A stretch of 64,000 bases of DNA from Streptomyces sp. Alt3. GTDB taxonomy: Bacteria > Actinomycetota > Actinomycetes > Streptomycetales > Streptomycetaceae. Positions 25,233 to 33,151 of the stretch are shown here, one piece after another. Location of the stretch: the NCBI RefSeq assembly GCF_030719215.1, contig NZ_CP120983.1:4092001-4156000 (forward strand), written 5' to 3'. Position 1 is the stretch's first letter. Each line of letters begins with the position of its first letter. The notes beneath the pieces are model-generated. The model was not told where the DNA came from, did no database searches, and was given only the letters and a program-made list of their open reading frames with translations. The position numbers and the translations under genes are program-made.

Positions 25233-25258
25233 GGAATGCATGCCCCGTAGGATCCGTT
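25233..25258 (+). promoter_or_regulatory. SigR-type promoter of trxB-trxA
   Basis: GGGAAT (25232-25237), exactly 18 bases, then GTT (25256-25258) fits the S. coelicolor sigma-R consensus GGAAT-N18-GTT. It is 70-95 bases upstream of trxB. The trxBA operon is a known SigR target under thiol stress. Confidence 0.8.
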
Positions 25259-25327
25259 GGGTGGGGTGAGAGTCGTGGAACCGACCCCAGTAGGCAGTAG
25301 GCAGTCTGCAGAGACGAGGAAGAACCC

Positions 25328-26299
25328 GTGAGCGACGTCCGTAATGTGATCATCATCGGCTCCGGGCCGGCTGGTTACACCGCCGCCCTGTACACCGCTC
25401 GCGCATCGCTGAATCCGCTGGTGTTCGAGGGAGCTGTCACCGCTGGCGGTGCGCTGATGAACACCACAGACGTGGAGAACTTCCCGGGCTTCCAGGACGG
25501 AATCATGGGCCCTGAGCTCATGGACAACATGCGCGCCCAGGCTGAGCGATTCGGCGCCGAACTCCTCCCCGACGACGTGGTCTCCGTCGACCTCACCGGA
25601 GAGATCAAGACCGTCACGGACACTGCGGGCACGGTGCATCGCGCCAAGGCCGTCATCGTCACCACAGGATCTCAGCACCGCAAGCTCGGCCTGCCCAACG
25701 AGGACGCGCTCTCCGGGCGGGGTGTCTCCTGGTGTGCCACCTGCGACGGCTTCTTCTTCAAGGACCAGGACATCGCTGTGATCGGCGGCGGCGACACCGC
25801 GATGGAGGAGGCAACCTTCCTCTCCCGGTTCGCCAAGTCCGTCACGATCGTCCACCGCCGCGACTCCCTGCGAGCCTCCAAGGCAATGCAGGAGCGCGCC
25901 TTCGCCGACCCGAAGATCAAGTTCGCATGGGACAGCGAGGTAGCAACAGTCCACGGGGATCAGAAGCTCTCCAGCCTCACCCTGCGCAATACCAAGACCG
26001 GTGAGACCTCCGAGCTTCCGGTGACGGGGCTGTTCATCGCTGTCGGCCACGACCCCCGCACGGAGCTCTTCAAGGGCCAGCTCGACCTCGACGACGAGGG
26101 ATACCTCAAGGTCGAAGCCCCATCGACGCGCACCAACCTGAAGGGTGTCTTCGGCGCCGGCGACGTCGTCGACCACACCTACCGACAGGCCATCACAGCC
26201 GCCGGAACCGGTTGCTCGGCAGCTCTTGACGCAGAGCGCTTCCTGGCCGCGCTCTCCGACGAGAAGCCCGCCGAGCCGGAGAAGACCCCGGCGGTCTGA
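25328..26299 (+). CDS. trxB: Thioredoxin reductase (NADPH)
   Basis: Reduces thioredoxin with NADPH through FAD and a redox-active disulphide. The 323-aa product has the FAD-binding GSGPAGYTAALYTARA (residues 11-26), the redox CxxC in WCATCDGFF (about 137-145), the NADPH motif VIGGGDTAMEEA, and the C-terminal GVFGAGDVVDHTYRQAITAA. GTG start at 25328 with GAGGAAG upstream. It is followed after 42 bases by trxA; both are expected under the SigR promoter. Confidence 0.98.
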   Translation: MSDVRNVIIIGSGPAGYTAALYTARASLNPLVFEGAVTAGGALMNTTDVENFPGFQDGIMGPELMDNMRAQAERFGAELLPDDVVSVDLTGEIKTVTDTAGTVHRAKAVIVTTGSQHRKLGLPNEDALSGRGVSWCATCDGFFFKDQDIAVIGGGDTAMEEATFLSRFAKSVTIVHRRDSLRASKAMQERAFADPKIKFAWDSEVATVHGDQKLSSLTLRNTKTGETSELPVTGLFIAVGHDPRTELFKGQLDLDDEGYLKVEAPSTRTNLKGVFGAGDVVDHTYRQAITAAGTGCSAALDAERFLAALSDEKPAEPEKTPAV

Positions 26300-26341
26300 C
26301 CACCTCCCCCCGAACCAACCCCCGAAGTTAAGGAGGCCGCC

Positions 26342-26677
26342 GTGGCCGGCGCCCTGAAGAACGTGACCGACGACTCCTTCGATGAGGATGTCCTGAAGAA
26401 CGACAAGCCCGTACTGGTGGACTTCTGGGCCGCCTGGTGCGGCCCGTGCCGCCAGATCGCGCCTTCGCTGGAGGCCATTGCGGCTGAGCACGGTGACGAG
26501 ATCGAGATCGTCAAGCTCAACATCGACGAGAACCCGGCTACCGCGGCAAAGTACGGCGTGATGTCGATTCCGACGCTGAACGTGTACCAGGGTGGCGAGG
26601 TCGCCAAGACCATCGTCGGTGCCAAGCCGAAGGCCGCGATTCTCCGCGATCTCGAGAACTTCATCGGCCAGAAGTAG
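26342..26677 (+). CDS. trxA: Thioredoxin
   Basis: A 111-aa cytosolic dithiol reductant with the active site WCGPCRQIAP and conserved cis-Pro (SIPTLNVYQGG). GTG start at 26342 with AAGGAGG just upstream. Second gene of the trxBA operon; its terminator (26696-26729) uses half of a parS site as part of the stem. Confidence 0.98.
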   Translation: MAGALKNVTDDSFDEDVLKNDKPVLVDFWAAWCGPCRQIAPSLEAIAAEHGDEIEIVKLNIDENPATAAKYGVMSIPTLNVYQGGEVAKTIVGAKPKAAILRDLENFIGQK

Positions 26678-26686
26678 CGGCTGAAT

Positions 26687-26700
26687 GTTTCACGTGAAAC
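26687..26700. other. parS site 5
   Basis: Perfect GTTTCACGTGAAAC nine bases after the trxA stop. Its right half (GAAAC) is shared with the trxA terminator stem. Confidence 0.95.
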
Positions 26701-26729
26701 GGGCCCTCCCCTGGGGATGGGCCCGTTTC
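26696..26729. terminator. trxA terminator overlapping parS 5
   Basis: GAAACGGGCCC (26696-26706) / GGGCCCGTTTC (26719-26729), a perfect 11-bp stem between convergent trxA and the GNAT gene, followed by GCATTTTCC. Confidence 0.8.
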
Positions 26730-26758
26730 GCATTTTCCGGCACGATCGGCAGCCTCGA

Positions 26759-27376
26759 TCAGAGGGGCCGCAGTGCCGGCTCCTTCTGCACGACGCCCAA
26801 CAGCCGGTCCAATGCCAGCTCCACGTCTTCCTTCCAGGAAAGCGTTGTACGAAGCTCAAGCCTCAGACGGGGATGTACGGGGTGCGGGCGAACCGTCTTG
26901 AAGCCGACCGCCAGCAGGTGATCTGCGGGCAGCACACATGCTGGCTCCTTCCAACGTGCGTCACCGAATGCCTCAATCGCTTTGAAGCCACGTCGCAGCA
27001 AGTCCTTGGCGACCGTCTGGACAATCACTCTGCCCAGCCCCTGGCCCTGGAATCCGGGCACGATCAACGCAGTCATCAGTTGTACGGCGTCCGGAGAAAC
27101 AGGGCTGGTGGGAAACGCGGTGGAACGGGGAACGTACGCAGGCGGTGCGTAGAGAACAAAGCCGACCGCGACATCATCCACGTAGACGACCCTCCCGCAG
27201 GAGCCCCACTCCAGCAGTACAGCGGAGATCCAGGCTTCCTTCTCGAGCTCGGGTCTGCCGGCCTTTATCGCGGCTTCCCCGCTGACCTGATCAAGTTCCC
27301 AGAAGACACACGAGCGGCAGCGCCTGGGGAGATCCGGAAGGTTGTCCAGTGTGAGCGGTACGAGCCGACGCCCCAT
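26759..27376 (-). CDS. GNAT family N-acetyltransferase
   Basis: A 205-aa protein with a Cys pair near the N-terminus (CRSCVFWELD) and a GNAT core: VDDVAVGFVLYAPPAYVPR, then the acetyl-CoA loop LIVPGFQGQGLGRVIVQ. The substrate is unknown. Its place next to parB matches M. tuberculosis Rv3916c, so it is a conserved neighbour of the segregation genes. In mycobacteria cwlM lies between trx and this gene; here it is absent. Start ATG at 27376 with GAGGA ten bases before. Confidence 0.85.
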   Translation of the reverse strand: MGRRLVPLTLDNLPDLPRRCRSCVFWELDQVSGEAAIKAGRPELEKEAWISAVLLEWGSCGRVVYVDDVAVGFVLYAPPAYVPRSTAFPTSPVSPDAVQLMTALIVPGFQGQGLGRVIVQTVAKDLLRRGFKAIEAFGDARWKEPACVLPADHLLAVGFKTVRPHPVHPRLRLELRTTLSWKEDVELALDRLLGVVQKEPALRPL

Positions 27377-27522
27377 GTAGGCGAATCCTCACTTCCTTCG
27401 GCCGCCGCATCACGTGCGGCGGCCAGCGCACTCCGTTCTCGGAACAGGCTGCCGACGAACCCCCCGACAGCGCCTAGTCCCAACCCGACTGTCACCAGGT
27501 GGCTGCGATGCACTGATCGCAC
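27265..27522 (-). CDS. Possible small hydrophobic protein overlapping the GNAT gene
   Basis: An 85-codon frame starting with GTG at 27522, with AGAGGAGG about nine bases upstream. The first 40 residues look protein-like (HLVTVGLGLGAVGGFVGSLF, then an Ala/Arg helix). It would overlap the GNAT start by 112 bases in another frame, and its last ~30 codons look like frame noise. It could be a real short gene, a leader peptide, or chance. The rest of the 306-base gap (27377-27682) holds the parB terminator and a GTGGATACG...CGTATCCAC inverted repeat around 27556-27589. Confidence 0.3.
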   Translation of the reverse strand: MRSVHRSHLVTVGLGLGAVGGFVGSLFRERSALAAARDAAAEGSEDSPTWGVGSYRSHWTTFRISPGAAARVSSGNLIRSAGKPR

Positions 27523-27620
27523 GGCCCCCGCCTCCTCTGAGGTGGATCACGGTGGTGGATACGCCATACCAGAACGCATCGTATCCACCCAGAGGTGATG
27601 GGGATACCGAGAGACGGCAA

Positions 27621-27666
27621 AGGGCGGGCCTAGATCCGGACGACTTCCCGGATCTAGGCCCGCCCT
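27621..27666 (-). terminator. parB terminator
   Basis: Perfect 19-bp stem (AGGGCGGGCCTAGATCCGG and its complement, 27621-27639 and 27648-27666) with an eight-base loop, 16 bases after the parB stop. Confidence 0.85.
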
Positions 27667-27682
27667 TCACTGCCCAGCAGAA

Positions 27683-28783
27683 TCAGGTCTCGTCGGCTTC
27701 AGCCTGCTCTTCCTCGGTACTCCGTTCCAGCACCCGTCCCTCGCCCGGAGCGAGGCTCCCGAGGATGCGGTCCAGATCCTCCATCGAGGCGAACTCGACG
27801 ACGATCTTTCCCTTCTTCTGCCCGAGATCGACCTTCACCCGTGTCTCGAAACGATCAGAGAGACGCGATGCAAGATCAGTCAGAGCTGGTGAGACCCGGC
27901 CGCCGGCCCTGGGCCCCCGAGGCTTCGCGGAACTCGTCGGTTCCGAACCGAGGAGATTCACGATCTCCTCAACCGCGCGCACCGACAGTCCCTCAGCCAC
28001 GATGCGGTGAGCCAGCCGATCTTGCTCGTCGGAATCATCCACCGAAAGCAAGGCCCTTGCATGACCGGCCGAAAGGACACCAGCCGCGACCCTGCGCTGC
28101 ACCGGCGGTGAGAGCCTCAGCAGGCGCAGTGTGTTCGACACCTGAGGACGGGACCTCCCGATGCGGTCCGCCAGCTGATCATGGGTGCACTTGAAGTCCT
28201 TCAACAGCTGGTCGTACGCTGCCGCCTCTTCCAGAGGGTTCAGCTGCGCCCGGTGCAGGTTCTCGAGGAGGGCGTCGAGAAGCAGCTTCTCGTCATCCGT
28301 CGCACGGACGATGGCCGGGATGCGTTCCAGGCCGGCTTCGCCACACGCCCTCCAACGGCGCTCGCCCATGATGAGCTCGTAGCGGTCGTCGTCGACCTGG
28401 CGCACGATGACGGGCTGGAGGAGACCGACCTCCTTGATGGAGGTGACCAGTTCCGCGAGAGCATCTTCGTCGAAGACCTCGCGCGGCTGCTTCGGGTTCG
28501 GCGAGATCGAGGTGAGGGGAACCTCCGCGAAATACGCACCGGCGACTTCGTTCTGTTCGGCCGCAGGCCCCCTCTCCCCGACAGGGGAACTCGGTTCCGG
28601 CACCAAAGGACCGGACGGGAGCGCCGTCAGTTTCGCGACGGCCACCCCACGCTCTGCCGTCATCGTGGGCCCCGCAGCCCCCGCGGCCGTACCGGACGCG
28701 GGGCTGGCGACCTGCTTCTCCTGGGGAGCCGCGGGGATCAGCGCACCGAGTCCACGCCCCAGCCCTCTACGACGCTCGCTCAC
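27683..28783 (-). CDS. parB: Chromosome partitioning protein ParB
   Basis: ParB binds parS, spreads as a CTP-dependent clamp and organises the origin region for ParA-driven segregation, which in Streptomyces is needed mainly at sporulation and hyphal tips. The 366-aa product has a disordered N-terminus, the ParB/Srx domain (LTSISPNPKQPREVFDEDAL, LLQPVIVRQ, and the CTP-binding GERRWRACGEAG), the parS-reading helix-turn-helix (THDQLADRIGRSRPQVSNTL) and a C-terminal dimerisation domain. GTG start; it overlaps the end of parA by four bases. Confidence 0.98.
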   Translation of the reverse strand: MSERRRGLGRGLGALIPAAPQEKQVASPASGTAAGAAGPTMTAERGVAVAKLTALPSGPLVPEPSSPVGERGPAAEQNEVAGAYFAEVPLTSISPNPKQPREVFDEDALAELVTSIKEVGLLQPVIVRQVDDDRYELIMGERRWRACGEAGLERIPAIVRATDDEKLLLDALLENLHRAQLNPLEEAAAYDQLLKDFKCTHDQLADRIGRSRPQVSNTLRLLRLSPPVQRRVAAGVLSAGHARALLSVDDSDEQDRLAHRIVAEGLSVRAVEEIVNLLGSEPTSSAKPRGPRAGGRVSPALTDLASRLSDRFETRVKVDLGQKKGKIVVEFASMEDLDRILGSLAPGEGRVLERSTEEEQAEADET

Positions 28784-29874
28784 TGCATGCCCTCCGAATG
28801 ACTCTGCTGACTGTTCTGGACGCCCGTGTGGGCAGGATCGCCCACCGGAGCATGCTGAGCCTCGTAGTGAATCCCGACGCCTCTCAGCGCGATCTCACGG
28901 GCCGCCTCGAGGTAGGACAGAGACCCGCTGGAGCCCGGATCGTACGTCAGGACGGTCTGCCCGTAGCTCGGAGCCTCAGAGATCCGTACCGAACGCGGAA
29001 TGCTGGTCCGCAGCACTTCCTTGCCGAAGTGGGTGCGCACCTCCTCCGCGACCTGCGAGGCAAGCCGGGTCCGGCCGTCGTACATGGTGAGCAGGATCGT
29101 CGATACGTGAAGGTCGGGGTTCAGATGCCCCCGAACCAGGTCGACGTTGCGCAGAAGCTGACCGAGACCTTCCAGTGCGTAGTACTCGCACTGGATCGGG
29201 ATGAGTACCTCTGCTCCGGCCACGAGCGCATTGACCGTCAGCAGACCGAGCGAAGGCGGGCAGTCGATGAGGATGTAATCCAGCGGCTGGTCATACGCCT
29301 GGATCGCCCGCTGCAGTCGGCTTTCCCGCGCGACCAGCGACACCAGCTCGATCTCCGCACCGGCGAGATCGATGGTTGCCGGAGCGCAGAAGAGGCCTTC
29401 GACATCCGGGACGGGCTGCACGACCTCGGAGAGCGGCATGCTCTCCACCAGAACGTCGTAGATGGAGGGGACTTCCGCGTGGTGGTCGATCCCCAGAGCC
29501 GTGGACGCGTTGCCCTGCGGATCGAGGTCCACCACCAGGACGCGGGCACCGTGCAGCGCGAGCGAAGCGGCGAGATTGACCGTCGAGGTCGTCTTACCCA
29601 CACCACCCTTCTGGTTGGCGACGACCATGACGCGCGTCCGGTCTGGCCGTGGCAGCCCTTCACCGGCGCGGCCAAGGGCCTCAACCGCCAGCTGAGCCGC
29701 ACGCCCAATAGGTGTGTCGTCCATAGGCGGCGGTGTTTCACGTGAAACACCGCCCCCCAGGGACTCGGTACGGGGACCGGGGACCGGATCGGTCATCGGT
29801 CCCGCGATGTTGGCGTCGGACCGCAAGGATTCACTCTCCTCGACTTCAGGCTCGCAATGAACAGAGCCTGCCAT
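28780..29874 (-). CDS. parA: Chromosome partitioning ATPase ParA
   Basis: A Walker-type ATPase that positions ParB-origin complexes and interacts with the polar growth machinery. The deviant Walker A motif VVANQKGGVGKTTSTVNLAA lies about residue 80-99, with LVVDLDPQGNASTALG and the Walker B IDCPPSLGLLTVNAL after it. The start is uncertain: 29874 (MAGSVHCEPEVEESES) gives 364 aa and fits my memory of streptomycete ParA; ATG 29796, ATG 29724 or upstream codons are possible. A parS site lies inside the N-terminal coding region (29735-29748, read as VSRET). Confidence 0.93.
   Translation of the reverse strand: MAGSVHCEPEVEESESLRSDANIAGPMTDPVPGPRTESLGGGVSRETPPPMDDTPIGRAAQLAVEALGRAGEGLPRPDRTRVMVVANQKGGVGKTTSTVNLAASLALHGARVLVVDLDPQGNASTALGIDHHAEVPSIYDVLVESMPLSEVVQPVPDVEGLFCAPATIDLAGAEIELVSLVARESRLQRAIQAYDQPLDYILIDCPPSLGLLTVNALVAGAEVLIPIQCEYYALEGLGQLLRNVDLVRGHLNPDLHVSTILLTMYDGRTRLASQVAEEVRTHFGKEVLRTSIPRSVRISEAPSYGQTVLTYDPGSSGSLSYLEAAREIALRGVGIHYEAQHAPVGDPAHTGVQNSQQSHSEGMQ
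29735..29748. other. parS site 6 (inside parA)
   Basis: Perfect GTTTCACGTGAAAC within a 26-bp perfect palindrome (29729-29754), translated as VSRET. Confidence 0.95.
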
Positions 29875-29910
29875 GCTTTCGGGGTCGTGAACCAGCGAGG
29901 CTGACTGTTC

Positions 29911-29937
29911 TGTGGATGAAACCGGTTCTGTGGACAA
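29911..29937 (-). promoter_or_regulatory. DnaA boxes in the parA leader
   Basis: TTGTCCACA at 29929-29937 (perfect) and TCATCCACA at 29911-29919, both on the minus strand, 37-63 bases before the proposed parA start. The 305-base gap 29875-30179 also holds parS 7 and presumably the parA promoter. Confidence 0.6.
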
Positions 29938-30020
29938 CTCAGTAACCCGCACGGGCTTGCGGTCGCGCGGCGCGGCAGCCGCACGACCACGGCCGATGAT
30001 TCCCTGCAGCAGAGAGCGAC

Positions 30021-30034
30021 GTTTCACGTGAAAC
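30021..30034. other. parS site 7 (parA upstream region)
   Basis: Perfect GTTTCACGTGAAAC about 150 bases upstream of the proposed parA start; ParB binding here could autoregulate parAB. Confidence 0.95.
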
Positions 30035-30179
30035 ACGATGCCTCTGCAGTCCAACAGCAGGCCACCGACACTCCGCAGGCCGCACATATCGCTGCATGCA
30101 TGGAGCATCAACGTAAAAACCCATCAATGGCACCAAGAACCCATAAGGAGCGCCAGGCCGAGCCCTTGAACGGCTCCCC

Positions 30180-30896
30180 TCAACGGCGTCGCCGCGTACG
30201 GCCTACCCTCGCAGCCTTGGCCCGCTTTGCGGCGAACCTCACACCGCCGGGGCTCTCGCCGACCACCACACGAACGACGGTGGACGTGGGATCGACGAGA
30301 CCCTCGCCGACGTGCAGCACCTCGGTGTCCACCACTCCGAGCTTGCTCAGCGCCGCGCGAGCCCCCTGGATCTCCTCTTCGGCTGTGCCCCCCTTGAGAG
30401 CCAGCATCTCGCCATACGGACGAAGCAGGGGGACACCCCAGCCGGCCAACCGGTCGAGGGGAGCGACGGCGCGGGCCGTCACCACATGAACGGGCTGCAG
30501 CGTCCCCAGCACCTCTTCAGCCCGGCCACGAACGACCGTCACGTGATCAAGCCCCAGGAGCTCGACGACCTCCTGGAGAAAGTTCGTACGCCGCAGCAAC
30601 GGCTCGAGCAGCGTGATCTTCAGGTCGGGACGTACCAATGCCAGCGGAATGCCGGGAAGGCCGGCGCCCGAACCCACGTCGCACACCGTGACGCCCTCGG
30701 GAACCACCTCTGAGAGCACCGCACAGTTCAGCAGGTGGCGTTCCCAGAGCCGCGGCACCTCGCGAGGACCGATCAGCCCACGCTTGACGCCCGCGTCAGC
30801 GAGCAGCTCCGCGTACCTGACAGCTTCTGGGAGGAACTCACCGAATACCGCCTGCGCCTCCTTGGGCGCCTGAGGGAGCTCTGCTTCCTCCGTCAC
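30180..30896 (-). CDS. rsmG: 16S rRNA (guanine527-N7)-methyltransferase RsmG
   Basis: SAM-dependent methyltransferase acting on G527 of 16S rRNA; loss gives low-level streptomycin resistance and altered antibiotic production in streptomycetes. The 238-aa product has the SAM motif VCDVGSGAGLPGIPLALVRP and the GidB fold, with a basic C-terminus ending VGRTRRRR. The GTG at 30896 (VTEEAELPQAP) has GAAGGA ten bases upstream; an upstream in-frame GTG at 30926 has no ribosome-binding site. A hairpin separates it from jag. Confidence 0.95.
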   Translation of the reverse strand: MTEEAELPQAPKEAQAVFGEFLPEAVRYAELLADAGVKRGLIGPREVPRLWERHLLNCAVLSEVVPEGVTVCDVGSGAGLPGIPLALVRPDLKITLLEPLLRRTNFLQEVVELLGLDHVTVVRGRAEEVLGTLQPVHVVTARAVAPLDRLAGWGVPLLRPYGEMLALKGGTAEEEIQGARAALSKLGVVDTEVLHVGEGLVDPTSTVVRVVVGESPGGVRFAAKRAKAARVGRTRRRR

Positions 30897-30949
30897 GGGG
30901 ACCGTCCTTCCGTACCGCACTAGCACGCTGACTATCAGGCTGACAAAGA

Positions 30950-30979
30950 TCGGCCCCGCCTGCGAACAGACGGGGCCGA
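30950..30979 (-). terminator. Hairpin between jag and rsmG
   Basis: TCGGCCCCG (30950-30958) / CGGGGCCGA (30971-30979), a 9-bp GC stem with a 12-base loop after the jag stop. Either a terminator or a partial attenuator within the operon. Confidence 0.55.
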
Positions 30980-30995
30980 CAGTACAAGGATCCGG

Positions 30996-31505
30996 TCAGG
31001 CCGGGAGAACGACGACGAAGCGCTGCGGCTCCTCGCCCTCGGACTCGCTGCGCAGACCCGCTGCCGCGACCGCGTCGTGCACGACCTTGCGCTCGAACGG
31101 CGTCATCGGCTCGAGCTTCACAGACTCGCCCGAGCTCTTGACCTCATCCGCGGCCTTGGCACCCAGCGCCGCCAGAACCTCACGCTTCTTGGCACGGAAG
31201 CCGCCGATGTCCAGCATCAGGCGGCTGCGGTCACCGGTCTCGCGGTGAACGGCCAGACGCGTCAGCTCCTGAAGCGCCTCCAGCACCTCACCGTCTCGGC
31301 CCACGAGCTTCTGCAGGTCGCGCGCCGATTCGCTGATGATCGAGACCGCGGCCCGGTCCGCCTCCACGTCCATGTCGATGTCGCCGTCGAGGTCGGCGAT
31401 GTCGAGCAGGCCTTCGAGGTAGTCAGCCGCGATCTCCCCCTCCTGTTCGAGGCGGGTCAGAGTGTCGCTGCCCTCAGCGGCCGTGGTGGTGGTGCCTTCC
31501 GTCAC
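30996..31505 (-). CDS. jag: Jag/KhpB RNA-binding protein (KH-R3H)
   Basis: A 169-aa RNA-binding protein with an acidic N-terminus, a KH domain (residues ~75-110, LVGRDGEVLEALQELTRLAV) and a C-terminal R3H domain (LEPMTPFERKVVHDAVAAAG then SEGEEPQRFVVVLP). Jag/KhpB affects cell elongation and division genes in firmicutes. GTG start; 14 bases after yidC in the rpmH-rnpA-yidD-yidC-jag string. Confidence 0.95.
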   Translation of the reverse strand: MTEGTTTTAAEGSDTLTRLEQEGEIAADYLEGLLDIADLDGDIDMDVEADRAAVSIISESARDLQKLVGRDGEVLEALQELTRLAVHRETGDRSRLMLDIGGFRAKKREVLAALGAKAADEVKSSGESVKLEPMTPFERKVVHDAVAAAGLRSESEGEEPQRFVVVLPA

Positions 31506-31519
31506 GGATGGACTCCTTC

Positions 31520-32788
31520 TTACTTCTTGGACGGGTGCTTGGGCCGCTGCGGGCCCTTGCGCTGTCCGGACTTGGCTTGGCGTGAGGAGCCGGACGCGGC
31601 GGGCTTGTCCGCCGACTTCGGCTTGTCGTCCTGCGAGGCGTCCTGCTTCTCCAGAGACGTCTTGGCTTCCGAGTCCGTGGAGCCGGAGCTCTTCGCCGTA
31701 CCGGGAGGCGTGGCAGCAGTGTGGCGCTTCGCCTTGGTCTGACGCTTGGGCTGCTGGCGCTTGGGCGCAGCACCGCCCTCGGCCTCCAGAACGGCTGCTT
31801 CGCTCTTCGTCACCGTCCCGTCCTCCTGGGCGGCGAGGCCGAGCTTGCCCAGACCGGTGATGAACTTGCGCTCGATGTCGTTGCGGTCGGGGCCCTTGGC
31901 GACGATCCGCTTGACCGTGTTACGCCGGGTCCGGCCACGTACCTCACCGTGCGAGGTCACACTCTTCAGCACGCGGTTCAGGTACTGGTCCTGCGCCTTG
32001 CTGCCCGGAGTCGGGTTCTGGTTGATCACGTACATCTGCTGACCCATGGTCCAGACGTTCGTGGTCAGCCAGTAGACGAGGACACCGACGGGGAAGTTGA
32101 TGCCCATGACCGCGAAGATCACCGGGAAGATGTACATCAGCATCTTCTGCTGCTGCATGTACGGGGTCTTCACCGTGAGGTCGACGTTCTTCGTCATCAG
32201 CTGTCGCTGTGTGAAGAACTGCGACGCGGACATCATCACGATCATGATCGCGGTGACGACACGGACATCGGTCAGGGAGGCGCCGAGGGCCGAGACCTTC
32301 TCTTCGCTGTCCATGAACTTCGCGGCCAGCGGCGCGCCGAAGATGTGTGCCTGACGGGCGCTGTCCAGCAGCGGCTGGTCGATGACGCCGATCGTCTTGC
32401 CCGAGGCGATGGCCGAGAGCACGTGATACAGGGCGAAGAAGAACGGGGACTGCGCCAGGATGGGAAGGCACGAGGAGAGCGGGTTGGTACCCGTCTCCTT
32501 GTACAGCTTCATCATCTCTTCGGACTGACGCTGCTTGTCGTTCTTGTAGCGCTCCTGGATCGCCTTCATCTTCGGCTGGAGCACCTGCATGTTCCGCGTC
32601 GACTTGATCTGCTTGACGAACAGCGGGATCAGACAGATACGGATCAGAATCACCAGGGACACGATGGACAGGCCCCAGGCCCACCCCGTGTCATCGCCGA
32701 AGAGCGCTCCGTACAGCTTGTGGAACTGGACGATGACCCATGAAACAGGCGTGGTGATAAAGCTGAACAGACTGGCAATCGTGTCCAC
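31520..32788 (-). CDS. yidC: Membrane protein insertase YidC
   Basis: Inserts membrane proteins with or without SecYEG. The 422-aa product has the Gram-positive-type core: helix 1 (TIASLFSFITTPVSWVIV), a helix with the hydrophilic-groove Arg (LVILIRICLIPLF), the cytosolic hairpin (KQIKSTRNMQVLQPKMKAIQ), and later helices including FPVIFAVMGINFPVGVLVYW. The C-terminal ~150 residues are a basic Lys/Gln/Ser-rich tail, which in other bacteria helps ribosome binding. Three bases separate it from yidD. Confidence 0.96.
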   Translation of the reverse strand: MDTIASLFSFITTPVSWVIVQFHKLYGALFGDDTGWAWGLSIVSLVILIRICLIPLFVKQIKSTRNMQVLQPKMKAIQERYKNDKQRQSEEMMKLYKETGTNPLSSCLPILAQSPFFFALYHVLSAIASGKTIGVIDQPLLDSARQAHIFGAPLAAKFMDSEEKVSALGASLTDVRVVTAIMIVMMSASQFFTQRQLMTKNVDLTVKTPYMQQQKMLMYIFPVIFAVMGINFPVGVLVYWLTTNVWTMGQQMYVINQNPTPGSKAQDQYLNRVLKSVTSHGEVRGRTRRNTVKRIVAKGPDRNDIERKFITGLGKLGLAAQEDGTVTKSEAAVLEAEGGAAPKRQQPKRQTKAKRHTAATPPGTAKSSGSTDSEAKTSLEKQDASQDDKPKSADKPAASGSSRQAKSGQRKGPQRPKHPSKK

Positions 32789-32791
32789 TAA

Positions 32792-33151
32792 TCAGGCTCC
32801 TTGAGCTTTGGGCGAGGTCTCTGTGGCCGGGCTCAGGGGTTCGGAGACCGACCCCCCGGAAGGCACATCGGCGGCGGAGTCCCCGCCCTTGCCGCCACGC
32901 ACCCAGGTGCGCAGCAGTTCGTGCCAACGCGGACGTTTGCGTGGCGCTACATAGTCCACGCCGCCGGGTGACCACGGATTGCAACGCAGGATGCGCCATG
33001 CGGTCAGCGCTGTTCCCTTGATCGCACCGTGCCGGTCGATCGCCGTATATCCATAGTGGGAACACGACGGGTAGTAACGGCAGACAGGCCCTAGAAGCGG
33101 GCTGATCGTCCACTGATACAGCTTGATGAGAGCCAGCAGCGGGTACTTCAT
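32792..33151 (-). CDS. yidD: Membrane protein insertion efficiency factor YidD
   Basis: A small amphipathic, membrane-associated protein that assists YidC insertion. The 119-aa product has the full family signature: LIKLYQWTISPLLGPVCRYY, then PSCSHYGYTAIDRHGAIKG and RCNPWSPGGVDYV. The last ~45 residues are a poorly conserved polar tail. Its ATG overlaps the rnpA stop by four bases. Confidence 0.95.
   Translation of the reverse strand: MKYPLLALIKLYQWTISPLLGPVCRYYPSCSHYGYTAIDRHGAIKGTALTAWRILRCNPWSPGGVDYVAPRKRPRWHELLRTWVRGGKGGDSAADVPSGGSVSEPLSPATETSPKAQGA

Noticed and set aside
29875..30111. Longer ParA starting at 30111
   Set aside because: The extra 79 residues have no resemblance to ParA and would run through the DnaA boxes and parS 7; the shorter start is more likely, though not proven.
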